Shown here: one piece after another, positions 1-6,466 of the stretch
Position numbering within the stretch: the first letter of the stretch is position 1
Layout: each line of letters starts with the position of its first letter
Source of the DNA: an uncultured Eubacteriales bacterium
GTDB taxonomy: Bacteria; Bacillota; Clostridia; Oscillospirales; Acutalibacteraceae
NCBI GenBank assembly: GCA_934466515.1
Contig: CAKSLH010000015.1
Coordinates: 1-15,870, forward strand
Reading direction: 5' to 3'
Length of the DNA: 15,870 nt
The notes under the pieces: generated by a model
What the model was told of the DNA's origin: nothing
The model's input: only the letters and a program-made list of their open reading frames with translations
Database searches by the model: none
Translations under genes and position numbers: made by a program

Positions 1-191
1 CCTGCCGTTCTCATAAGGCGCCATTTATAATGGTCGCCCGCAAGCCACATTTCACCGATATTTTCGAAAATCTTATCCTCATAAATTTCTTTCGGAGACA
101 AATGGCAATGATAATCGCAAATCGGGAGAAATTTAATTTTTCCGTAAATCACACGGGCGGCTTCGGTTTTCATAAGATAACTGTTATCCAC
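1..191 (-). CDS. uxaC: Uronate (glucuronate) isomerase, N-terminal part, runs off the left edge
   Basis: Uronate isomerase converts D-glucuronate to D-fructuronate and D-galacturonate to D-tagaturonate in the cytoplasm, the first step of hexuronate breakdown. Only the first 63 residues are in the window. They contain PICDYHCHLSPKEI, with the metal-binding His-x-His of the amidohydrolase fold (H28, H30), followed by FENIGEMWLAGDHYKWR; both blocks are highly characteristic of UxaC. The start is a GTG at 191-189: a perfect AGGAGG (positions 199-204 on the complement) lies 7 nt upstream, whereas the in-frame ATG at 173 has no such site. Family members usually have a short N-terminal extension before the HCH motif, as here. 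The gene is divergent from an AraC-type regulator, which suggests hexuronate-responsive control (inference). Identification is firm; the C-terminal 85% is outside the window. Confidence 0.93.
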   Translation of the reverse strand, partial: MDNSYLMKTEAARVIYGKIKFLPICDYHCHLSPKEIYEDKIFENIGEMWLAGDHYKWRLMRTA

Positions 192-213
192 CTTTTAACC
201 TCCTTTTTTCTTC

Positions 214-242
214 ATTATAATTCATTCCTATTAGCAATTAAA
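214..242 (-). promoter_or_regulatory. Possible uxaC promoter
   Basis: On the minus strand a perfect TATAAT (214-219) lies 17 nt from TTTAAT (237-242), a weak -35. The predicted start of transcription near 207 would give a leader of about 16 nt holding the AGGAGG site. The -10 is good and the -35 poor, as expected for an activator-dependent promoter, but this is not proven. Confidence 0.4.
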
Positions 243-264
243 TTGTTAAAATTAACTTTATATA

Positions 265-293
265 TTGCAAATCTTATCATAAAATGATAAAAT
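265..293 (+). promoter_or_regulatory. Promoter of the AraC-type regulator
   Basis: TTGCAA (265-270) and TAAAAT (288-293) are separated by exactly 17 nt, a good sigma-A type match directed at the regulator gene at 326. The expected transcription start is near 300. The two arms of a 10-bp inverted repeat (271-280 and 295-304) flank the -10 element, so a protein bound there would block this promoter. Confidence 0.65.
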
Positions 294-304
294 AATGATA
301 AGAT
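271..304. promoter_or_regulatory. 10-bp inverted repeat, candidate operator in the uxaC/araC divergent region
   Basis: ATCTTATCAT (271-280) and ATGATAAGAT (295-304) are perfect inverted copies separated by 14 bp. A third partial copy, ATGATAA, lies at 284-290. The arms sit in the spacer and just downstream of the -10 of the regulator promoter. The arrangement fits autorepression by the regulator or control by another dimeric protein; which protein binds cannot be told from the sequence. Confidence 0.5.
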
Positions 305-305
305 A

Positions 306-327
306 ATATTGAAAGCAGGTTCAATAT
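306..327 (+). promoter_or_regulatory. Hairpin with ribosome binding site in the loop and start codon in the stem
   Basis: ATATTGAA (306-313) and TTCAATAT (320-327) are perfect 8-bp inverted copies around a 6-nt loop AGCAGG. The loop carries the only purine-rich ribosome binding site, and the right arm includes the first two bases of the ATG at 326. In the RNA this would be an AU-rich hairpin over the translation start; as DNA it could instead be a second protein-binding palindrome. Confidence 0.45.
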
Positions 328-1132
328 GGAATTTACTGACAGAGCTCTTAATATCAGCGCTCATTTAACATACACCAAGCACCCCGAAAAGAAGAATTTT
401 TACATGCACACGCATGAGCATTGCGAGCTGTACTGCTTTTTGTCGGGAAAAGGGATATATAAAATAGAGGGTAACGACTACCCTCTTGAAAGCGGCGATA
501 TCCTTATAATGCGGCCTACCGAGGCGCACTACATTTCTATAGACGAAAATTATCCTTATAAAAGATTTGTTGTTAATTTCAACCTAGGTATTTTCGACGC
601 CTTTGATGACGAAGGACAGCTCCGTCTACCCTTTACAAAACGGCAGAGCGGAAAGAACAACCTTTATAGGGCTTACGATTTTAAAACCGAGGATTACAAG
701 GTATATCTTAAAAACATGATAGAGCATTTTGACAATAAGCTTTATCTGACCTCAAATCTTTTTCCGCTCTTAAATGAAATAGCCGTCGCCTTTTCTTCGA
801 AAACCGCCGAAAAGACAAGTGACACCTTGGATTCAAAAATCGTTAAATACATAAATCAGAAAATCTGCTATGATATATCGCTCGATGAAATATGCAAAAA
901 GTTTTATATCAGTAAGCCTCAGCTATGCCGCATTTTTAAAAACGCCACCGGCTCTACCGTTTGGAACTATATTTCGGTCAAGCGCTTGGCGCTTGCAAAA
1001 AATCTTATATCAAACGGCATGCAGCCGACAAAAGTATATTTTGAATGCGGATTTAAGGACTATTCCTCATTTTACAGGGCATATATAAAAAAATACGGAA
1101 CATCTCCGTCGGAAATGTCCCGTAAACTTTAA
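326..1132 (+). CDS. AraC-family transcriptional regulator with N-terminal cupin sensor domain
   Basis: A 268-residue cytoplasmic DNA-binding protein. Residues about 20-90 form an AraC-type cupin: HTHEHCELYCFLSG (28-41) is the typical metal/sugar-pocket start, followed by GDILIMRPTEAHY (57-69). Residues about 165-268 are the AraC DNA-binding domain with two helix-turn-helix units: SLDEICKKFYISKPQLCRIF (185-204), and a second one around the conserved CGFKDYSSFYRAYIKKYGTSPSE (241-263), here quoted only by its ends CGF and SPSE. Length and layout are normal for a sugar-responsive member. It is divergent from uxaC, so hexuronates or their oligomers are the obvious candidate signal (inference). The start ATG at 326 is preceded by a weak site, GCAGG (315-319), lying in the loop of a hairpin. 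Its 3' end converges on the next gene with only 6 bp between the stops. Confidence 0.92.
   Translation: MEFTDRALNISAHLTYTKHPEKKNFYMHTHEHCELYCFLSGKGIYKIEGNDYPLESGDILIMRPTEAHYISIDENYPYKRFVVNFNLGIFDAFDDEGQLRLPFTKRQSGKNNLYRAYDFKTEDYKVYLKNMIEHFDNKLYLTSNLFPLLNEIAVAFSSKTAEKTSDTLDSKIVKYINQKICYDISLDEICKKFYISKPQLCRIFKNATGSTVWNYISVKRLALAKNLISNGMQPTKVYFECGFKDYSSFYRAYIKKYGTSPSEMSRKL
1087..1124 (-). terminator. Intrinsic terminator of the ECF/ywlG unit, antisense within araC
   Basis: Read on the minus strand, TACGGGACAT (1124-1115) pairs with ATGTTCCGTA (1103-1094): ten pairs with one G-U wobble. It is followed directly by seven U residues (1093-1087). It begins 15 nt beyond the ywlG stop codon. On the plus strand there is no U tract, so it works in one direction only. 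It lies wholly inside the last 15 codons of the regulator gene. Confidence 0.75.
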
Positions 1133-1138
1133 TAATCT

Positions 1139-1729
1139 TTAATAACCTTTTTTTAACTCTTCATCATAAACCGCTCGCTCGCCGCCGATAAATTTCGGTC
1201 TGACACGGGCAGCAAGCACTATTGCTTTTCCTATATTTCTTTGCTTTAGCCTTACAGGAACCGCAACGGCTTTTAAGTGCATGCCGATAAGCGTTCCGCC
1301 GATATCAAGTCCGCCGTCCGCCTTGATTTCTTCAACGGCAACGGGGTCCTTAAAGCTTTTATATGCCGCCGCCGCAAATGAACTGCCGGCTTTCGGCTGA
1401 GGAACCGCATTTACTATCTGCAAAAAAGGAACTGCCTCGCGCTCAATGATAATCGCGCGGTTTAAATGCTCGCAGCACTGAGCCGCAATATAAATGCCTT
1501 TAGGCTTAAATACCGAATTTATTCCGTCAAAAACAGCCTGAGCGATTTCGGGTGTCGAATGACCGCCTAAATCATCGCCTAAAATTTCGCTTGTACTGCA
1601 ACCGATAACGGCGATATTTCCTTTTTTAAGTCTTGCTTTTTCCAAAAGCTCCGAAGCGGCTTCTTCCGCTTCTTTTTTTATTTCTTCTAAAAATGCTTTA
1701 TCGTCTGTATGAAAAACAGAATAATTCAT
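1139..1729 (-). CDS. YwlG-like protein (UPF0340 / TIGR01440 family)
   Basis: A 196-residue soluble protein of the conserved UPF0340 family (Bacillus subtilis YwlG is the named relative); its biochemical role is not established. Recognition rests on GCSTSEILGDDLGGHSTPEI (43-62), the AAQCCEHLNRAIIIEREA block (82-99) with paired cysteines C85-C86 and a histidine, and DIGGTLIGMHLKAVAVPVR (142-160). The length is standard. The ATG at 1729 follows the TGA of the ECF S-component gene after a single base, so the two are translationally coupled and probably serve one process. The conserved Cys-Cys-Glu-His suggests a metal or substrate site (inference). The gene ends at a terminator located antisense in the convergent araC gene. 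Confidence 0.88.
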   Translation of the reverse strand: MNYSVFHTDDKAFLEEIKKEAEEAASELLEKARLKKGNIAVIGCSTSEILGDDLGGHSTPEIAQAVFDGINSVFKPKGIYIAAQCCEHLNRAIIIEREAVPFLQIVNAVPQPKAGSSFAAAAYKSFKDPVAVEEIKADGGLDIGGTLIGMHLKAVAVPVRLKQRNIGKAIVLAARVRPKFIGGERAVYDEELKKGY

Positions 1730-1730
1730 A

Positions 1731-2255
1731 TCAGTTTAAATTCTCTTTTCCGAATAGTTTTTTATCAAGACCGCTTTTTACGATTATTAAGGCTAAAGCC
1801 GTGCCGATAATAAGACCCGCAAGCCCCTGAACGATATTCCCCGGAATGCTTGCCGCCGCGGCAAGACCTTTGCCGAGGAGCAATGCCGCATATCCGAAAT
1901 ATCCCGCAATCATTATTATCTCGCTTACAACCGAGCTTATTATAAAGCCTGCGGTGTTAGATTTAATTGCCTTATAAATAAGCGCGGCACAAAGCGCCAT
2001 AACCGCTTTGATTATAAGAGTTCCCGGGGCATAATAAGCATAGCCCATGAATAAATCGGTAAGCATAGAGCCTATTCCTGCCGCCGCGGCGCCGTAAACA
2101 GGGCCTAAAAACCAACCGCACAGCAATACAAAGCAATCGCCTAAATTTACATATCCCTGCATAGGCGACGGAATCTGCACCACCATTGTGGCAACGCAAA
2201 CTATTGCCGCCATAAGCGCACTTATAACAAGCTTTTTAAGTTTTATTCTGTTCAT
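1731..2255 (-). CDS. ECF transporter substrate-binding (S) component, substrate unknown
   Basis: A 174-residue integral membrane protein with about six hydrophobic segments (roughly 9-28, 37-57, 58-75, 80-96, 103-126, 140-160). It has the signature of small vitamin-uptake S components: an N-terminal ALMAAIVCVA (13-22), the small-residue helix that contacts the EcfT coupling protein, then GYVNLGDCFVLLCGWFLGP (34-52), GAAAAGIGSMLTDLFMGYA (55-73) and YYAPGTLIIK (74-83). This resembles the group formerly called DUF1393 (ECF-ribofla_trS, including HmpT/PdxU-like proteins). No EcfA or EcfT gene is nearby, so it should use a shared energy module. The substrate cannot be assigned; no known vitamin riboswitch was recognised upstream. 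It is coupled to the ywlG-like gene 1 nt downstream. Confidence 0.85.
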   Translation of the reverse strand: MNRIKLKKLVISALMAAIVCVATMVVQIPSPMQGYVNLGDCFVLLCGWFLGPVYGAAAAGIGSMLTDLFMGYAYYAPGTLIIKAVMALCAALIYKAIKSNTAGFIISSVVSEIIMIAGYFGYAALLLGKGLAAAASIPGNIVQGLAGLIIGTALALIIVKSGLDKKLFGKENLN

Positions 2256-2293
2256 AGATATCCCCTCCGGTTTTTAAATATTTTATCGAAAGA

Positions 2294-2315
2294 TTGGTAT
2301 TGCCGCAATATCCAA
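2294..2315. promoter_or_regulatory. Imperfect palindrome upstream of the ECF gene
   Basis: On the plus strand TTGGTATTG (2294-2302), loop CCG and CAATA (2306-2310), then a bulged T and CCAA (2312-2315), form a nine-pair hairpin. No U tract follows, so it does not look like a terminator. It overlaps a weak candidate minus-strand promoter (TTGCGG at 2303-2308, 17 nt, TAAAAT at 2280-2285) for the ECF gene, so an operator or leader hairpin is plausible. Confidence 0.3.
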
Positions 2316-2348
2316 AACAGAACAAAATAATAATACCAGATTTCTAAA

Positions 2349-2948
2349 TTAAAGTGCGGCCTTAATGGCGTTTAACAGCTCGTAATATTCCTCAAATGCA
2401 GGAATTTCGGGATAATCCTTTTTAATGCTTTCGGTGCTTTTAAATAAAAAGCCTGCCTTACTCGCCTGAATCATTCCGAGATCATTGAAGCTGTCGCCTG
2501 CGGCTATTGTATCAAAGCCGATTGACTGCAAGGCCTTAACGGTAGTAAGCTTTGATTTTTCACAGCGCATTTTATAGCCTGTAATCATTCCGTTTTTGTC
2601 AATTTCCAAGGTGTTGCAGAAAATCGTGGGAAGCCCAAGCTTTTTCATAAGAGGAGCGGCGAACTGCTCAAAGGTATCGCTTAAAATGATAACCTGTGTT
2701 AAAGAGCGGAGCTCGTCTAAAAACTCCTTTGCTCCGTCCATAACATTTATTTTTGAAATAGTTTCTTTTATCTCGTTAATTCCGAGATTATGCTCCTTTA
2801 AAATATCGAGGCGGTATTTCATAAGCTTATCGTAATCGGGCTCATCGCGCGTGGTGCGCTTAAGCTCGGGAATTCCTGTTTCATTAGCAAATGCAATCCA
2901 GATTTCGGGGACTAAAACTCCCTCCATATCAAGACAAACAATATTCAT
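2349..2948 (-). CDS. thrH: ThrH-like HAD enzyme: phosphoserine phosphatase / homoserine phosphotransferase
   Basis: A 199-residue cytoplasmic haloacid dehalogenase-superfamily enzyme. ThrH of Pseudomonas removes phosphate from phosphoserine and can pass it to homoserine, bypassing the normal serine or threonine steps. The diagnostic feature is the first motif, CLDMEGVLVPEIWIAFA (5-21): nucleophile Asp7 followed by Glu9 where most HAD phosphatases have a second Asp. Motif II is ILSDTFEQFAAP with Ser90; a motif III lysine is around 131-133 (EKSK); motif IV is AAGDSFNDLGMI with Asp152 and Asp156. Length matches ThrH (about 200). The gene has its own promoter just upstream, so it need not depend on the HMA gene. 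Substrate preference cannot be read from sequence alone. Confidence 0.85.
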   Translation of the reverse strand: MNIVCLDMEGVLVPEIWIAFANETGIPELKRTTRDEPDYDKLMKYRLDILKEHNLGINEIKETISKINVMDGAKEFLDELRSLTQVIILSDTFEQFAAPLMKKLGLPTIFCNTLEIDKNGMITGYKMRCEKSKLTTVKALQSIGFDTIAAGDSFNDLGMIQASKAGFLFKSTESIKKDYPEIPAFEEYYELLNAIKAAL

Positions 2949-2962
2949 TTTCTTTTTCTCCT

Positions 2963-2994
2963 AAAAAATTTATGGCGGCACTTCAGTGCCACCA
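2963..2994 (-). terminator. Terminator-like hairpin between the HMA gene and thrH
   Basis: On the minus strand TGGTGGCAC (2994-2986) pairs with GTGCCGCCA (2981-2973) around a TGAA loop, nine pairs with one wobble. Three bases and then a T-rich run (2970-2963) follow. On the plus strand the wobble becomes a C-A mismatch, so the minus direction is favoured. It would end HMA transcripts. The thrH promoter -10 lies only 2 bp upstream of the stem, so thrH transcripts start inside it. Confidence 0.6.
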
Positions 2995-2996
2995 TT

Positions 2997-3025
2997 ATTA
3001 TAACATAGCAGGTAATTATTTTCAA
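2997..3025 (-). promoter_or_regulatory. Promoter of thrH
   Basis: TTGAAA (3020-3025) and TATAAT (2997-3002) on the minus strand are separated by exactly 17 nt. The predicted start is near 2990. The element fits in the few bases between the stop of the HMA gene (3027) and the hairpin at 2973-2994. Confidence 0.65.
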
Positions 3026-3026
3026 C

Positions 3027-3281
3027 TTACTTTTTTCTGCCGAAAAGACCGTGTTTCTCAATGCTTTCGCTCGAAATATCAAGAATTTTATAGCCTGTTT
3101 CGGCGACAGCGTTCTTTAAATCATCGAAATTGAGACTTTCCTCCGATTCGATGACGGTTTCACCCTTTTTATGCGAAGATGAAACCTTTTTTATTTTGAA
3201 ATTCTTTCTTATGCAGTCATTGATATGAGCCTCGCACATCGAGCACGCCATACCGTCGATTTTAAGAGTTGTTTTAATCAT
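3027..3281 (-). CDS. Heavy-metal-associated (HMA) domain protein, CopZ-like
   Basis: An 84-residue protein that is essentially one HMA domain. It starts MIKTTLKIDGMACSMC: the metal-binding motif M-x-C-x-x-C is at residues 11-16 with C13 and C16, in the usual place after the first beta strand. The C-terminal half, LKNAVAETGYKILDI (55-69), matches the final helix and strand of the fold. A basic tail ending FGRKK follows. CopZ-type proteins carry Cu(I) or similar soft metals to a P-type ATPase or repressor; no copper ATPase or CsoR gene is in the window, so metal and partner are unknown. It lies downstream of an ABC permease on the same strand after a 131-bp gap and is followed by a terminator-like hairpin. 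Confidence 0.85.
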   Translation of the reverse strand: MIKTTLKIDGMACSMCEAHINDCIRKNFKIKKVSSSHKKGETVIESEESLNFDDLKNAVAETGYKILDISSESIEKHGLFGRKK

Positions 3282-3317
3282 AATTATTTTCCTTTCATAA
3301 TTTTGATTTTTCAGGCA

Positions 3318-3323
3318 ATTATA
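3318..3323 (-). promoter_or_regulatory. Possible -10 element for the HMA gene
   Basis: TATAAT on the minus strand, 37 bp before the HMA start codon, without a convincing -35. An 8-bp inverted repeat overlaps it: ATATCTGT at 3321-3328 and ACAGATAT at 3356-3363, 27 bp apart. Nothing else was recognised in the gap 3282-3412, and no terminator for the permease gene was seen. Confidence 0.3.
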
Positions 3324-3412
3324 TCTGTATGAAATATAAAGATTTAAGAATTAAAACAGATATGATTTTAAAAAATGAAAAACAAATTGAAATTTCAAAC
3401 AGCTCAGACCGA

Positions 3413-5692
3413 TTATTCCGCACCTTTTAAGGCTTCCACCATATCTATTTTCTTGTTTTTACCTGCAACCATTAAGGATACAAGCAAGGAAACGCCGAGG
3501 GTAAGAATTATACTTATAATAAAGGTTGCAGGGCTTACCGACATTCTCATTTCATATTCGGGAGCAAGCTTTTTAAGCAGATAATCAAGGGTTAACAGAC
3601 CCAAAGGAAGCCCAATCAAAATACCTACAACCGAAAGCCAGATATTCTGACCGATAAGAAGTCTGCCGATTTTGCCGTCCTTGAAGCCTACTACCTTTAA
3701 GGTTGCCATTTCTCTGTATCGCTCGGTATAGCTCATAACGCCGAGGTTATAAAGAACGACAAGCCCGAGCACCAAGGCTCCGCCGACAAGAATTATAATC
3801 ATAGTATTCATCAGCTGCAAAAATGTATCGAATGAATCCATTATCGCTTTTTTGGACTGGATTGTTTTAATCGCCTCGTCCGCTTTGACATCCTTCTTCT
3901 GCGTGTCGGTATAAACAGAATCGAATTTATAGCTAAGCTTTAAGCTTTCGGCATATTTTTCGCTTATAATAACGCTTTCGGTCGTGCTTCTTACTATTCC
4001 GTTAAGCTTTAAGGTATACTTTTTATCGGTGCCGTAGGGGCTTAAAACAAAGCTGTCTCCCTCTTTAATTCCGAATTCGTCGGCAAGGCGCATGCAGATA
4101 TAAGCGCCGTCGTCGGAAATATCCTGATAGCCCTTGCTTTGCGACGGAAATCTTACCATATTGTTTTTAAGCGAATAAATATCGAGAGAAATTGTTTTAT
4201 CCTCAAGCTGAACTCCCACCGAGGCACTGCGGTCGCCCTTGTATTTTTCGGCAATTTCAGAAATCTGTTTATCCGTTGCGTTTTCGGCAATGAAAATCCG
4301 TGTGTTATAGCAAAGCGCTCCGTCATAATACATATCAAGGAATTCGTTCATAGTGTCACGCATACCGAGCGAGCCTACAACAAGTATCATACAGCCCACA
4401 ATTCCCACAAGGCTCATCGCTGTTCTTGATTTATGTCTCATTATATCACGGAGATTCCAGCGAGTGCCGAATGAAAGCTTATGGAAAAGCTTCGTCTTTT
4501 CAATTGCAAGCGGCTTCATTTTTTTCGGTGAATAAGGTCTTAACGCGTCTGCGGCGGTGCCCTTAAGCATTTGCTTTACAGAGAGGAAGCCGATAAATGT
4601 CAGCAAGACAATAATAAGTATAACGGCAACGGTGCAGAACCACGGCAGATAAAGCACCCATTTTTTCATATCAAAATAGGTTCCCATCATTCCGTCGGGG
4701 TTCATTATAGCGTAGGCCACACCGTAACCCAATAAAACACCTAAAGCCGAACCGACAACACCTATCATCAGTGCATAAGAGGTATAATGGAAAAGAATTC
4801 TTTTATCCTTAAATCCTAACGCCTTTAAGGTGCCTATCTGAGTCTTTTCCTTAGCGGTAAGCCGGTGCATAGTAGTAACCATTGTCAGCACCGCGATAAG
4901 CAGGAACAAAACGGGCAGTACAGAGCCCATTGTCTTGCCCTCGTCCGCCTCGCCTCTTGCAGAGGAATAAGAGCCGACCTCGTCTTTAGTAAGAATAAGC
5001 GTGGTCTTTCCGAGCGCATTATCGGATTTTTCGGTGAACTCCTTTTTGCTGAGCTTTGATATAACATTTATCTGAGGGTAAAAATCGTTTCCTGCCGCCT
5101 TTTTATAAAGAGCGGGAGAAATATATCCGAAGCCGAAGGTTTTATAATCCGGCATAAGCTGGCTTGAATCGCGCACGCAGATTAGATATTCGGAGGATTT
5201 TACAAGCCCTTTGATTTTGCACTCAATTTCAAGATTTTTATATTTAACGGTTATCTTATCGCCGAGCTTAAAGCCGTTTGCTGAGGCATACTTATCAGAA
5301 AGCCAAATTCCGTCTGTGCTGTTCTTATCATATTTCTCGCCCGAAATAAGCTGAACTCCCGAAACCTCCCCGTTTTCGGTTACGGTAAGCGCAATCGCGT
5401 CTCCGCTTTTTTCCTTGATATCGGCATTTACCGCAAGATAACGCGAGGCTTTTTCGACTCCGCTTATGTTTTCTATTTTTTTAAGCTCCTCTGAGGAAAA
5501 GCCCTGCTCTGATTTTATTCTGTAATCCGCAAAACCGGTTTCCTCATAAAAAGCGTCGGTATTTTTTTCTATACTTACCCATTCCATATTGAAGCCGACG
5601 AAAATTCCGACGCCGAGCGCAATCATTATTATCATTGAAATAAACTGCGCCTTGTAAAGGCCCATTGTTCTTATAAGCTTTTTAAACAGCAT
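3413..5692 (-). CDS. ABC transporter permease, FtsX/MacB type (duplicated four-helix unit)
   Basis: A 759-residue inner membrane protein with eight predicted membrane segments: about 14-34, then 256-275, 305-330 and 349-372, and again 426-444, then 629-651, 684-704 and 722-743. Each half has one helix, a large extracytoplasmic domain (about 40-250 and 450-625) and three more helices. The cytoplasmic loops after the fifth-from-start and matching second-half helix carry the FtsX hallmark: KEKTQIGTLKALGFKDKRIL (281-300) and YREMATLKVVGFKDGKIGRL (659-678), the coupling helices that touch the ATPase. This is the single-gene duplicated form common in Firmicutes (lipoprotein-release, peptide-efflux or mechanotransmission class). 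It pairs with the ATPase gene 15 nt upstream. No sensor kinase or lipoprotein substrate gene is adjacent, so its cargo is unknown. Confidence 0.9.
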   Translation of the reverse strand: MLFKKLIRTMGLYKAQFISMIIMIALGVGIFVGFNMEWVSIEKNTDAFYEETGFADYRIKSEQGFSSEELKKIENISGVEKASRYLAVNADIKEKSGDAIALTVTENGEVSGVQLISGEKYDKNSTDGIWLSDKYASANGFKLGDKITVKYKNLEIECKIKGLVKSSEYLICVRDSSQLMPDYKTFGFGYISPALYKKAAGNDFYPQINVISKLSKKEFTEKSDNALGKTTLILTKDEVGSYSSARGEADEGKTMGSVLPVLFLLIAVLTMVTTMHRLTAKEKTQIGTLKALGFKDKRILFHYTSYALMIGVVGSALGVLLGYGVAYAIMNPDGMMGTYFDMKKWVLYLPWFCTVAVILIIVLLTFIGFLSVKQMLKGTAADALRPYSPKKMKPLAIEKTKLFHKLSFGTRWNLRDIMRHKSRTAMSLVGIVGCMILVVGSLGMRDTMNEFLDMYYDGALCYNTRIFIAENATDKQISEIAEKYKGDRSASVGVQLEDKTISLDIYSLKNNMVRFPSQSKGYQDISDDGAYICMRLADEFGIKEGDSFVLSPYGTDKKYTLKLNGIVRSTTESVIISEKYAESLKLSYKFDSVYTDTQKKDVKADEAIKTIQSKKAIMDSFDTFLQLMNTMIIILVGGALVLGLVVLYNLGVMSYTERYREMATLKVVGFKDGKIGRLLIGQNIWLSVVGILIGLPLGLLTLDYLLKKLAPEYEMRMSVSPATFIISIILTLGVSLLVSLMVAGKNKKIDMVEALKGAE

Positions 5693-5707
5693 ATATTTTT
5701 ACCGCCT

Positions 5708-6409
5708 TTACCATTCGATTTCGTCCGCCGAAACGGGATTCGGCTGTTCCTCGCAGGAAACGACTTTTCCGTTCTTAACACGCATGACAACATCAGCCAT
5801 TTTTGCGATATTCTGGTTATGTGTAACGATAATTATAGTCTTTTTATAATCTTTAGCCATTTTAAGCAGGAGCTTTAGAACTAAAACACCCGTCTGAGAG
5901 TCAAGCGCGCCCGTAGGCTCATCGCAAAGAAGAATTTTCGGGTTTTTCGCCAAGGCTCTCGCAATGGATACTCTCTGCTGTTCTCCGCCCGATAGTTCAG
6001 ACGGGAAATTCTTAAGATGATCTAAAAGACCGACCTCCTCAATCATTTTTGTGGCGGAAAACGAATCGGGAGATATTTCCTTTACGAGCGATACATTTTC
6101 GTGAACCGTAAGGGTAGGAACAAGGTTATAGAACTGAAAAACAAAGCCGACCTTTTTAGCGCGGTATTCCGCAAGCTCATTTGAGCTAAGATCCGAAATA
6201 TCCTTGCCCTCAACATAAATTTTGCCGGATGTCGGACTGTCAAGACCGCCGAGAAGATTTAAGAATGTTGATTTACCCGCTCCGCTCGGTCCTAAAATTA
6301 CAATAAACTTTCCCTCTTCAAGCTTGACGCTTATATCATCAAGCGCTTTTTGCTCGTGGTCTCCGCTTGAATAAACACGGCTGACATTTTTAAACTCTAC
6401 TATTGCCAT
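5708..6409 (-). CDS. ABC transporter ATP-binding protein, MacB/LolD subgroup
   Basis: A 233-residue cytoplasmic ATPase that powers the permease encoded just downstream. All nucleotide-binding motifs are present: Walker A GPSGAGKST (40-48), Q-loop FQFYNLVPTLTVHENV (91-106), signature LSGGEQQR (139-146), Walker B ILLCDEPTGALD (159-170) and H-loop His197 in IIVTHN. The TGALD and NLVPTLTVxENV blocks place it in the LolD/MacB/FtsE-like subgroup that works with FtsX-fold permeases. The ATG at 6409 is preceded by AAGGAG at a normal distance. A strong terminator of the iron operon ends only 20 nt upstream, leaving no room for a full promoter after it; expression must come from read-through or from a promoter inside the preceding small gene. 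Confidence 0.93.
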   Translation of the reverse strand: MAIVEFKNVSRVYSSGDHEQKALDDISVKLEEGKFIVILGPSGAGKSTFLNLLGGLDSPTSGKIYVEGKDISDLSSNELAEYRAKKVGFVFQFYNLVPTLTVHENVSLVKEISPDSFSATKMIEEVGLLDHLKNFPSELSGGEQQRVSIARALAKNPKILLCDEPTGALDSQTGVLVLKLLLKMAKDYKKTIIIVTHNQNIAKMADVVMRVKNGKVVSCEEQPNPVSADEIEW

Positions 6410-6429
6410 AATACATCTCCTTTATTTTT

Positions 6430-6458
6430 AAAAAAAGGACTGCTTAAATAAGCAGTCC
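6430..6458 (-). terminator. Intrinsic terminator of the feo operon
   Basis: On the minus strand GGACTGCTT (6458-6450) pairs perfectly with AAGCAGTCC (6445-6437) around a 4-nt loop and is followed by seven U residues (6436-6430). It starts 8 bp after the stop of the small FeoB-associated gene. Confidence 0.9.
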
Positions 6459-6466
6459 CTTTTCTG

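Noticed and set aside
30..287. 85-residue plus-strand frame at the left edge
   Set aside because: It is the antisense of the uxaC start region and then runs through AT-rich intergenic DNA; no family resemblance.
2256..2348. Vitamin riboswitch upstream of the ECF gene
   Set aside because: The gap is only 93 bp and shows no TPP, FMN, cobalamin or preQ1 core that I recognise; only a bulged hairpin is present.
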